17,754 nt of DNA from Lachnospiraceae bacterium UBA3273 (GTDB taxonomy: Bacteria; Bacillota; Clostridia; Lachnospirales; Lachnospiraceae): contig DEUB01000017.1 in assembly GCA_002362385.1 (NCBI GenBank), forward strand, positions 1 through 17,754, in the 5' to 3' direction. This document shows positions 1-6,949 of the stretch, piece after piece; positions within the stretch are counted from its first letter, which is position 1, and each line of letters opens with the position of its first letter. The position numbers and the translations under genes are program-made. The notes below the pieces were generated by a model. The model searched no databases, was not told the origin of the DNA, and worked only from the letters and a program-made list of their open reading frames with translations.

Positions 1-107
1 TTTGTGACACTGGTTGTGAAATTGGCGTAAAGAGTTATGCCATCTAACATACCTCAACAAAGTATAAGCCGGAATTGTAAAATAGGAGATTGTAAAATTT
101 TTAGATT

Positions 108-136
108 TTGATAAATAGGACAGCTTTGTATATAAT
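108..136 (+). promoter_or_regulatory. Sigma-A-type promoter of the DUF4358-MBOAT-DHHW operon
   Basis: The -35 box TTGATA (108-113) and the -10 box TATAAT (131-136) are separated by 17 bp and lie 32 bp upstream of the first start codon. Ten-base direct repeats ATTGTAAAAT at 74-83 and 89-98, with a 15-bp period, sit just upstream of the -35 and could bind a regulator. Bases 1-107 contain no other supportable gene. Confidence 0.7.
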
Positions 137-168
137 AAGTTTACAGATAAAGGACAGGAGGACAGACA

Positions 169-774
169 ATGAAGAGATTAACGATATTATTTTTTATGGT
201 AATGTTGATTTTTATGCTGACCGGATGCGGAAGCGGAAACGGGGGCAGTCAATCCGGGATGGGAGAGAATTCCGAAGAAAGCGAGGAAAGTGAGGAGAGC
301 AAATATGGGGAGGCTCTTGATGTGTTAAGTGCGATCCGTCAATCCTATAAAGAGGAAGACATGTTTGCCATTTACGGAGGAAATCAGGAAAATGCGGTTA
401 TGGACGCTCCGGGCAAATTTGACATCAGCAAAACGGAAGAAATGAAAGTCAATTTAGGGCTGCCCGAGGAGTTATGGGATGATATTGACGATGCGGCGTC
501 TATGGTCCATATGATGAATGCCAATATTTTTACCGGAGCCGTTTATCATTTGAAAGACGGCACGGATAGCAATGATTTTGCAGATGTGGTAAAAACCAAT
601 ATTATGGCCACACAATGGATATGCGGACAGCCGGATACCCTGGTCATTATTGAGGTAAAGGGAAATTATATCATTACCGCTTATGGCGAGGCTGAGATTA
701 TGGAGACGTTCAAAAATAATGCGTTATCTGCATTGGACGGTTCTCAGGTAGTGATAGAAGAACCCATTTCGTAA
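169..774 (+). CDS. DUF4358 family lipoprotein
   Basis: This is a 201-aa secreted lipoprotein of unknown biochemical role. The N-terminus is a lipoprotein signal peptide: Lys2-Arg3, a hydrophobic stretch, then the lipobox LTGC with Cys20 as the lipidated residue. A Gly/Ser/Glu-rich linker follows at about residues 21-45. The rest reads as a DUF4358 domain, including the segments 'MNANIFTGAVYHLKDG' and 'TQWICGQPD' and a C-terminal amphipathic helix; this assignment rests on family recognition. The start is supported by CAGGAGG (155-161) 7 bp upstream. It is first in a tight operon, with 24 bp to the MBOAT gene. Because it travels with MBOAT and DHHW genes, a role as an extracytoplasmic accessory factor in envelope polymer acylation is inferred, not shown. 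Confidence 0.85.
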   Translation: MKRLTILFFMVMLIFMLTGCGSGNGGSQSGMGENSEESEESEESKYGEALDVLSAIRQSYKEEDMFAIYGGNQENAVMDAPGKFDISKTEEMKVNLGLPEELWDDIDDAASMVHMMNANIFTGAVYHLKDGTDSNDFADVVKTNIMATQWICGQPDTLVIIEVKGNYIITAYGEAEIMETFKNNALSALDGSQVVIEEPIS

Positions 775-798
775 TACCGTAGGGGAGAAAATAATATT

Positions 799-2196
799 AT
801 GCTGTTTTCGAGTATTACCTTTTTATACTATTTTTTGCCCCTGACTATGGCCTTGTATCTGATGGTCCCGAAGCGGTTTAAAAATTTGGTTCTGCTCTTG
901 GCCAGTCTGGTATTTTATGCGTGGGGAGAGCCAAAATATGTTTTCCTGATGGCAGGCTCCATTTTATTAGGCTATGGGTTCGGATTATTGATAGAAAAGT
1001 TTAGGGGAAAAAGGGCGGGACGTTTCTTTTGTATCGTTTCCGTCCTCTTTAGCCTTTCTTTTTTGCTGTATTTTAAATATGCGGACTTCTTTCTGGAAAA
1101 TTTCAATGCCGTGACGGGGGCGCATATTCCGCTTTTAAACATTGCGCTGCCAATCGGGATCAGCTTTTATACCTTTCAGCTGATCAGTTATACGGTGGAT
1201 GTATACCGGGGAGAAAAGGCACAGAAAAACATTATCAGCCTGGCGGTTTATATTGCTATGTTTCCCCAGCTGATTGCAGGACCCATTGTGCGCTATTCCC
1301 ATATAGCCGGTCAGATAGAAGAAAGAGAGTATTCCTGGAATGGGATGGCAGAGGGGATCCGCCGGTTTGTAACGGGTATGGCAAAGAAGATTCTCATTTC
1401 CAATCAGCTTGCAGAGCTTTGCAGCGTGTTTCGGGCTTCAGGAGAAAAATCGGTTTTGTTTTACTGGCTGTATGCCCTTTCCTTTATGCTTCATATTTAT
1501 TATGATTTTTCGGGTTACAGCGATATGGCCATCGGACTGGGCAGGATTTTGGGATTTCATTTTCAGGAGAATTTTAACTATCCGTATATTTCTAAAAGTA
1601 TAACGGAATTCTGGCGAAGATGGCATATTTCCCTGGGGACGTGGTTTCGGGATTATGTCTATATTCCTTTGGGAGGGAACCGTCTGGGAAAAGGGCGGCA
1701 GCTTCTGAATATTCTGGTGGTATGGATGCTTACCGGATTCTGGCATGGCGCGGAATGGAATTTTATTGTATGGGGACTTATTTTTGCCCTGCTGCTGACG
1801 GCAGAAAAGCTGTGGCTGCTTAAAATTCTGGAAAAAAGTAAGGTTTTAGCCCATATTTATACTCTATTTTTGGTAATGCTCAGTTTTATTATTTTTAATG
1901 CACAGGATATGGGACAGGCATTTTCTGATATAGGAGGGCTTTTTGGAATTGGCGGAATTTCTTTGCTGTCGGCAGAGGCCGTGTACTGTCTGAAGAGTTT
2001 TTCTGTTGTTTTATTTATGGGGATCGTTGGAGTAATGCCTGCAGTCCGGAATTTTGTGGGATATATTGGAAATAAGCCGGCAGGAGGCAGGATTTTGAAT
2101 ATCGCGGAGCCGGTCATACTGGTGGGACTCTGGCTGGTCATGACGGCATATCTCGTGGACGGTTCCTTTAATCCTTTTTTGTATTTCAGATTTTAG
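799..2196 (+). CDS. MBOAT family membrane-bound O-acyltransferase (AlgI/DltB-like)
   Basis: A 465-aa polytopic membrane protein of the MBOAT family. Members such as AlgI and DltB carry an acyl group across the membrane for O-acylation of an extracellular polymer. Family hallmarks are visible: 'YYDFSGYSDMAIGLG' near residue 235, 'EFWRRWHISLGTWFRDYVY' around 270-288 with His276, and 'TGFWHGAEWNF' with the invariant MBOAT histidine at His316. Many hydrophobic segments span the length. The size fits the AlgI group at roughly 460-520 aa. The ribosome binding site AGGGGAG (781-787) supports the ATG. The stop overlaps the Shine-Dalgarno of the downstream DHHW gene, implying coupled expression. The polymer modified (a cell-wall or capsular glycan, or teichoic acid) cannot be read from the sequence. 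No alginate or dlt genes are present, so no specific symbol is given. Confidence 0.93.
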   Translation: MLFSSITFLYYFLPLTMALYLMVPKRFKNLVLLLASLVFYAWGEPKYVFLMAGSILLGYGFGLLIEKFRGKRAGRFFCIVSVLFSLSFLLYFKYADFFLENFNAVTGAHIPLLNIALPIGISFYTFQLISYTVDVYRGEKAQKNIISLAVYIAMFPQLIAGPIVRYSHIAGQIEEREYSWNGMAEGIRRFVTGMAKKILISNQLAELCSVFRASGEKSVLFYWLYALSFMLHIYYDFSGYSDMAIGLGRILGFHFQENFNYPYISKSITEFWRRWHISLGTWFRDYVYIPLGGNRLGKGRQLLNILVVWMLTGFWHGAEWNFIVWGLIFALLLTAEKLWLLKILEKSKVLAHIYTLFLVMLSFIIFNAQDMGQAFSDIGGLFGIGGISLLSAEAVYCLKSFSVVLFMGIVGVMPAVRNFVGYIGNKPAGGRILNIAEPVILVGLWLVMTAYLVDGSFNPFLYFRF

Positions 2197-2209
2197 GGAG
2201 AAACAGACT

Positions 2210-3307
2210 ATGCATGGAAAAAAAGAAAATATGGTCGTCTGTATACTGTTTGCGCTGCTTCTTTACGGGGGATTTTTATTGTGCCTGTTTATGCCGGGGC
2301 CCCGGTATCTGGAAAGCGAGAGACGCGCTCCGGCGGCAGCGCCGGTTCTTACGGGGGACGCCCTGTGGAGCGGACGTTTTATGACGGGTTTTGAAGATTA
2401 TGGAATGGATGCTTTTCCGTTCCGGGACTTTTTTCGCAGCATAAAGGCTTTGACGGCAGGAGGGGTTTTTCACAGGCTGGATAATAACGGGGTCTATGTG
2501 GCGGACGGTTATATTTCCGCAATGGAATATCCTTATGATGATAAGTCCCTGGACCGGGCGGCAGAGCGGTTTCGTTATATTTATGACAAATATCTGACCG
2601 ATGAAAACAGGGTATTTCTTTCAGTCATACCGGATAAAAACTGCTTTTTGGCAGGAGAATATGACCGTCTTTCCATGGATTATGGGGAGTTTGAAAGACA
2701 GATGGCAGAGAAAGCGGATTTTGCGGAGTATATCCGAATTTCAGACCTATTGGAGAGAGAGGATTACTACAAAACGGATACCCATTGGCGGCAGGAAAGG
2801 ATCTTAGATGTGGCGGACCGGCTGGCACAGTCTATGGGTACGGAGCTTTCCAAAGATTATGAGACCCATGGGGTGGAGGGGGATTTTTACGGGGTATATT
2901 ACGGTCAGGCGGCCCTTCCCGTAGAACCCGACAGGATTTGGTATCTCACAGGGGAAGCCATTGATAACTGCAGGGTGTATGACTGGCAGAACGGGCGGGA
3001 AATACCCGTATACAATATGGAAAACGCCATGGGGCGGGATCCTTATGAAATGTTTCTTTCGGGGTCTTTGTCTCTTATTACCATAGAAAATCAGGATGCC
3101 CGGACGGATAAAAGATTAGTGATATTCCGGGATTCTTTCGGATCGAGTATTGCCCCTTTGCTGATTGACGGATATTCCCGGATCACTCTGGCGGATATCA
3201 GATATATCCATCCGGATATGCTGGGGAAATTTGTGGATTTTGAAGGCTGTGACGTTTTATTTTTATACAGCACCCTTGTTTTAAATCACAGCGATACAAT
3301 TAAATGA
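2210..3307 (+). CDS. DHHW family protein, AlgX/AlgJ-like SGNH acetyltransferase partner
   Basis: A 365-aa protein with one N-terminal signal anchor (about residues 8-28) and an extracytoplasmic domain. The AlgX/AlgJ-type signature is visible as 'YYKTDTHWRQE', giving Asp190-x-His192-Trp193. It is followed by 'IFRDSFGSS' with the likely nucleophile Ser309, so a Ser/His/Asp triad like that of AlgX can be proposed. The canonical family signature is D-H-H-W; here the second position is Thr (DTHW). In alginate systems AlgI (MBOAT) delivers the acetyl group and AlgJ/AlgX transfers it to the polymer, and the pairing here with 13 bp between genes suggests the same division of labour. The start is supported by AGGGAG at 2195-2200. 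It is last in its operon, followed by a terminator. Confidence 0.85.
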   Translation: MHGKKENMVVCILFALLLYGGFLLCLFMPGPRYLESERRAPAAAPVLTGDALWSGRFMTGFEDYGMDAFPFRDFFRSIKALTAGGVFHRLDNNGVYVADGYISAMEYPYDDKSLDRAAERFRYIYDKYLTDENRVFLSVIPDKNCFLAGEYDRLSMDYGEFERQMAEKADFAEYIRISDLLEREDYYKTDTHWRQERILDVADRLAQSMGTELSKDYETHGVEGDFYGVYYGQAALPVEPDRIWYLTGEAIDNCRVYDWQNGREIPVYNMENAMGRDPYEMFLSGSLSLITIENQDARTDKRLVIFRDSFGSSIAPLLIDGYSRITLADIRYIHPDMLGKFVDFEGCDVLFLYSTLVLNHSDTIK

Positions 3308-3316
3308 TAAAATATA

Positions 3317-3353
3317 GGACTGTTTCTTTAGAATAAAGGAGGCAGTCTTTTTT
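3317..3353 (+). terminator. Rho-independent terminator after the DHHW gene
   Basis: GACTG (3318-3322) pairs with CAGTC (3343-3347), with an inner CTTT/AAAG extension, and six T residues follow directly (3348-3353). It lies 10 bp after the stop codon and separates the acetylation operon from the fructose operon. Confidence 0.8.
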
Positions 3354-3399
3354 GAATTGTTTTGCTTGAAATTGGGACAAGCGGTCAAAATAATTCATA

Positions 3400-3478
3400 T
3401 TTGTGCAAAATTAACCAAAAACAAGCACAAAATCTGTGAATTAGTTTGATTGACTTTGAATGAATTTGATTATATACT
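3400..3478 (+). promoter_or_regulatory. Promoter and probable operator region of the fructose PTS operon
   Basis: The -35 TTGACT (3450-3455) and -10 TATACT (3473-3478) have a 17-bp spacer, each 5/6 to consensus. Two similar 14-mers, GAATTAGTTTGATT (3438-3451) and GAATGAATTTGATT (3458-3471), start 20 bp apart. They overlap the -35 box and fill the spacer, as expected for DeoR-family repressor sites. Further upstream TTTGTGC (3400-3406) and GCACAAA (3425-3431) form an inverted repeat that could be a second site. The ligand and protein are inferred from the DeoR-family gene that ends the operon. The fruK start at 3545 leaves a leader of about 60 nt. Confidence 0.65.
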
Positions 3479-3544
3479 ACAGATACAAGGTCAGATATGA
3501 CTGAAAAAGAAAGGCATTCAAAAAACAGGCAAGGAGGTAACAGG

Positions 3545-4459
3545 ATGATTTATACGGTCACATTTAATCCTTCGTTGGATTACATCGTATCGGTAGATGA
3601 TTTTAAGCTGGGGCTTACGAATCGTACCTGTTCGGAGCTTCTGCTTCCCGGAGGAAAGGGCATTAATGTTTCGATCGTCCTTATGAATCTGGGGATTCCA
3701 AGCACCGCACTGGGGTTTATTGCGGGATTTACCGGCGATGAACTGGTAAGAAGGCTGGAGGAAACCGGCGTGAAGAACGGATTTATCCGGATTGAGAAAG
3801 GGTTTTCCAGGATCAACTTAAAGTTAAAGTCTATTGACGGAACGGAGATCAATGGTCAGGGACCGAAAATCAGCGAAGAGAAAGTAGCGCAGCTGATGGA
3901 GCAGCTCGGCGGATTGGGAAAAGATGACGTGCTTTTCTTATCAGGGAGCATTCCCGCATCCATGCCCGATGACGCTTACCAGAAGATCATGGAAAGCCTT
4001 GACGGGAAAGGGGTCAGAATCGTGGTAGACGCTACCAGGGACTTGTTGATGAATGTACTGCCCTATCATCCTTTTTTGATCAAGCCCAATAACCATGAAT
4101 TGGGAGAAATCTTTGGGGTGGAGCTTAAGACAAGGGATGAGGTAGTTCCTTATGCAAAGAAGCTTCAGGAAAAAGGAGCAGAGAATGTACTGGTTTCCAT
4201 GGCGGGAGAAGGAGCCGTTCTAGTTGCGGCAGACGGAACGGTATATGATGCACCGGCGCCTTCCGGGAAGCTTTTAAACGGCGTAGGGGCAGGAGATTCC
4301 ATGGTGGCAGGGTTTATGGCAGGCTGGATGGAAAAGCAGGATTATGAGCACGCCTTTTACATGGGACTTTCAGCAGGAAGCGCCAGCGCCTTTTCGGAAA
4401 ATCTTGCAACAAAGGAAGAAATCGAAGCCGTATACAGCAGAGCGGCAGGAAAACATTAA
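3545..4459 (+). CDS. fruK: 1-phosphofructokinase
   Basis: A 304-aa cytoplasmic PfkB/ribokinase-family kinase that converts fructose-1-phosphate and ATP to fructose-1,6-bisphosphate, feeding PTS-imported fructose into glycolysis. The N-terminus 'TFNPSLDYIV' and 'GGKGINVSIVL' (37-47) are the 1-phosphofructokinase/tagatose-6-phosphate kinase signature. 'GVGAGDSMVAGF' near the C-terminus contains the GAGD anion hole and catalytic Asp251. The ATG at 3545 is chosen over an in-frame ATG at 3497 because AAGGAGG sits immediately upstream of it and the extra 16 residues are charged and unlike the family. The PTS genes downstream favour fructose-1-phosphate as substrate over tagatose-6-phosphate. First gene of the operon; 112 bp without a terminator separate it from fruA. 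Confidence 0.95.
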   Translation: MIYTVTFNPSLDYIVSVDDFKLGLTNRTCSELLLPGGKGINVSIVLMNLGIPSTALGFIAGFTGDELVRRLEETGVKNGFIRIEKGFSRINLKLKSIDGTEINGQGPKISEEKVAQLMEQLGGLGKDDVLFLSGSIPASMPDDAYQKIMESLDGKGVRIVVDATRDLLMNVLPYHPFLIKPNNHELGEIFGVELKTRDEVVPYAKKLQEKGAENVLVSMAGEGAVLVAADGTVYDAPAPSGKLLNGVGAGDSMVAGFMAGWMEKQDYEHAFYMGLSAGSASAFSENLATKEEIEAVYSRAAGKH

Positions 4460-4571
4460 GAAAAAAGCATATGACCGACAGAAGAATAACTGCAAACAAC
4501 GGAAACTGTAAACAAAAGCAGAGAGCAGTGAAAGCATGAGACAGCGAACAAAAAAATCGGGAGGGAAAAGT

Positions 4572-6488
4572 ATGAGAATCACAGATTTGCTTGATGTAAG
4601 AAGTATTTCTTTGGATGCAGCTCCTAAGACGAAAAAGGAAGCGCTTGATACCCTTGTGGAGCTGATGTCTAAAAGCGGAAAGATCAATGATGTGGAAGGA
4701 TACCGGAAACTGGTATATGCCAGGGAGGAGGAGAGCACCACAGGCATTGGGGAAGGAATTGCGATCCCCCACGGAAAAGGAGACTGCGTTGATAAACCGG
4801 GACTGGCAGCCATGGTTGTAAAGGACGGCGTTGATTTTGAATCTTTGGATGATGAGCCCGCAAGTCTGTTTTTCCTGATTGCGGCGCCTAATACAGAGGA
4901 TAACGTGCACCTGGATGTTTTGAGCAAATTGTCCATGATGCTGATGGACGGAGAATTTACGGAAAGTTTAAGGAATGCGCCTTCGCCGGAGCAGTTTATG
5001 GAGATTATCGATAAGGCGGATGAAGAGAAAAAGAGCGTAGATGAGAGACTTTCCGATATGGGAGAAGCGTCAGCGGACCAGATTAAGATCCTTGCCGTAA
5101 CATCCTGCCCTACGGGAATCGCACATACTTATATGGCTGCCGAAGGACTTGAAAAGGCGGCAAAGGCACAGAATTGCTTTATCAAGGTGGAGACAAGAGG
5201 CTCGGGCGGAGCCAAGAATGTTCTGACAAATAAGGAAATTGAAGAGGCGGACTGCATTATCGTAGCAGCGGATGCGCAGGTTCCCATGGACCGTTTTGAC
5301 GGTAAAAAGGTCATTGAGCGTCAGGTATCCGACGGCATCAATAAAGCGGATGAACTGATTTCCCTTGCAATTTCCGGGGATGTTCCCGTATACCACAGCG
5401 CAAATGCTCCGGCAAAGACCTCCGGGTCTGCCAAAGCGGGAGGCAGCATCGGACATCAGATTTATACACAGCTGATGAACGGCGTTTCCCATATGCTTCC
5501 TTTTGTAGTGGGCGGCGGTATCCTGATCGCCATTTCCTTCCTCATTGACGGCCTGTTAGTGGATATGAATGCTTTATCAGCAGCGGAAAGGGCAAACTTT
5601 GGTACGATCACGCCGGTGGCGGCATTGTTTAAGAATATCGGCGGTGTGGCATTCGGATTTATGCTCCCCATTCTGGCAGGCTTTATTGCAATGGCGATCG
5701 GCGACAGACCGGCCCTTGCAGTCGGTTTTGTAGGCGGCATGATGGCGGCAAACGGAAGTTCAGGGTTTTTGGGAGCTTTGGCAGCAGGTTTTGCAGCAGG
5801 CTATATTATTAAAGGGCTGTGCAGGCTTTGTGAGAAGCTGCCTGAGGCGCTTGAAAAGATTGCACCGGTATTGATCTATCCTGTTGTGGGCATTCTTGTC
5901 ATGGGGCTTTTGATGACCTTTGTTGTAGAACCTGTTATGGGTGGAATCAATACAGCCTTAAATAATGGTCTCGCCAGCATGGGCGGTTCCAGCAAGATCC
6001 TTTTAGGTATGATACTCGGCGGAATGATGGCAATCGATATGGGCGGTCCTTTCAATAAAGCGGCATATGTTTTCGGTACGGCGGCAATTGCGGCAGGCAA
6101 CTATGATATTATGGCAGCCGTCATGATCGGCGGAATGACGCCTCCTTGTGCCATTGCACTTGCAACCCTTCTTTTTAAGAATAAGTTTACAAAAGAAGAG
6201 AGAGAATCCGGTCCTACCAACTTTATTATGGGTCTCGCATTTATTACGGAAGGAGCCATTCCTTTTGCGGCAGCGGATCCCCTTCATGTACTGCCTTCCT
6301 GTATCATAGGTTCTGCGGCGGCAGGAGCCTTGTCCATGGCATTCGGATGTACCCTGATGGCGCCTCACGGCGGTATCTTCGTAGTACCGGTAATGGGAAA
6401 CGCGCTGATGTATCTGGCAGCTCTGGTAGTGGGTACAGCTATTTCCACAGTTCTTCTGGGCATGCTTAAGAAAAAGGCAGATGCATAA
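4572..6488 (+). CDS. fruA: PTS fructose transporter subunit IIABC
   Basis: A 638-aa fusion of the three fructose-specific EII domains. It imports fructose and phosphorylates it to fructose-1-phosphate at the membrane. The EIIA domain (about 1-150) has the phospho-acceptor His67 in 'GIAIPHGKG'. The EIIB domain (about 171-270) begins 'IKILAVTSCPTGIAHTYMAA', with Cys179 as the phosphocysteine of the fructose family. An Ala/Gly/Ser/Lys linker at about 275-292 leads to a polytopic EIIC domain (about 294-635), rich in Gly-Gly and hydrophobic spans. Length and domain order match fructose IIABC proteins. The ATG at 4572 is preferred to one 36 bp upstream because GGGAGGG lies just before it. The phosphate path is PEP, EI, HPr, His67, Cys179, sugar, and both general components are encoded next door. 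Fructose specificity rests on the FruK context and family resemblance; mannose is a weaker alternative. Confidence 0.95.
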   Translation: MRITDLLDVRSISLDAAPKTKKEALDTLVELMSKSGKINDVEGYRKLVYAREEESTTGIGEGIAIPHGKGDCVDKPGLAAMVVKDGVDFESLDDEPASLFFLIAAPNTEDNVHLDVLSKLSMMLMDGEFTESLRNAPSPEQFMEIIDKADEEKKSVDERLSDMGEASADQIKILAVTSCPTGIAHTYMAAEGLEKAAKAQNCFIKVETRGSGGAKNVLTNKEIEEADCIIVAADAQVPMDRFDGKKVIERQVSDGINKADELISLAISGDVPVYHSANAPAKTSGSAKAGGSIGHQIYTQLMNGVSHMLPFVVGGGILIAISFLIDGLLVDMNALSAAERANFGTITPVAALFKNIGGVAFGFMLPILAGFIAMAIGDRPALAVGFVGGMMAANGSSGFLGALAAGFAAGYIIKGLCRLCEKLPEALEKIAPVLIYPVVGILVMGLLMTFVVEPVMGGINTALNNGLASMGGSSKILLGMILGGMMAIDMGGPFNKAAYVFGTAAIAAGNYDIMAAVMIGGMTPPCAIALATLLFKNKFTKEERESGPTNFIMGLAFITEGAIPFAAADPLHVLPSCIIGSAAAGALSMAFGCTLMAPHGGIFVVPVMGNALMYLAALVVGTAISTVLLGMLKKKADA

Positions 6489-6527
6489 AAAAATCTAAAT
6501 TGCATCAAAAGTAATAGACGGAAAGAA

Positions 6528-6568
6528 TGCCTGTATTTTATAATAAGCGAAAGCTGTAAAAGCAGGCA
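6528..6568 (+). other. Intercistronic stem-loop between fruA and ptsH
   Basis: TGCCTG (6528-6533) pairs with CAGGCA (6563-6568), TTTTA (6536-6540) with TAAAA (6557-6561), and AGC/GCT close a GNRA-type GAAA tetraloop (6549-6552). No T-tract follows, so it is not a normal terminator. It sits in the 119-bp gap before ptsH, where an RNA-stabilising or processing element could set the level of HPr relative to the transporter. That role is an inference. Confidence 0.5.
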
Positions 6569-6607
6569 GCAATAAATTAAAATCAAAATAAAAAGGAGGA
6601 TTTATCA

Positions 6608-6865
6608 ATGAAAGAATTCAAGTATGTAATCACAGATGAAATGGGGATCCATGCACGTCCGGCAGGTCTGCTGGTAAAGGAAGCAAAGGCATTTTCCTGT
6701 GCGATCAAAATGGAAAAGGACGGAAGAAGCGTAGACTGTAAAGGCATTATGGGCGTTATGAGTCTTGGGGCTAAAAAAGGCCATGAGGTTACTTTGACCT
6801 TTGACGGCGCAGATGAAGATGCGGCTTACGAGGCAATCAGCAAATTCATGCAGGAGAATCTGTAG
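6608..6865 (+). CDS. ptsH: HPr family phosphocarrier protein (lacks Ser46)
   Basis: An 85-aa cytosolic phosphocarrier that moves phosphate from Enzyme I to EIIA. The active site 'GIHARPA' places His15 exactly as in the family, with Arg17 next to the phosphohistidine. The regulatory loop reads 'CKGIMGVMSLG': the residue equivalent to Ser46 of Gram-positive HPr is Gly46 (GGC, 6743-6745), although the flanking IMGVMSLG is preserved. HPr kinase could therefore not phosphorylate this protein at the usual site, and the protein should not act as the P-Ser-HPr corepressor of CcpA; this follows from known HPr biology and is inferred here. Length is normal. A strong AAAGGAGG Shine-Dalgarno precedes the start. 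It could be a fructose-dedicated HPr beside a housekeeping copy elsewhere. Confidence 0.95.
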   Translation: MKEFKYVITDEMGIHARPAGLLVKEAKAFSCAIKMEKDGRSVDCKGIMGVMSLGAKKGHEVTLTFDGADEDAAYEAISKFMQENL

Positions 6866-6949
6866 GCCTGTATTGAACGCAACATGGATTGCATTTCGGC
6901 AAGGGTTTGTATGGCAAAAATTACGTTGATATGGTAAAGGAGACGGGTT

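Noticed and set aside
1..30. Nine open codons in frame 1 followed by TAA, possibly the tail of an upstream gene
   Set aside because: Far too short to support a gene call, and no motif is recognisable.
108..293. 61-aa plus-strand ORF starting at TTG
   Set aside because: It starts on the -35 box of the promoter, has no ribosome binding site and overlaps the lipoprotein gene in another frame.
4314..4936. Two long minus-strand ORFs (about 190-198 aa) across the fruK-fruA junction
   Set aside because: They lie antisense to well-supported genes, overlap each other, and their composition (Cys/Phe/Leu/Arg/Ser-rich) is typical of shadow frames.
6539..6544. TATAAT as an internal ptsH promoter
   Set aside because: No -35-like sequence occurs at 16-18 bp and no extended -10; the bases are part of the stem-loop instead.
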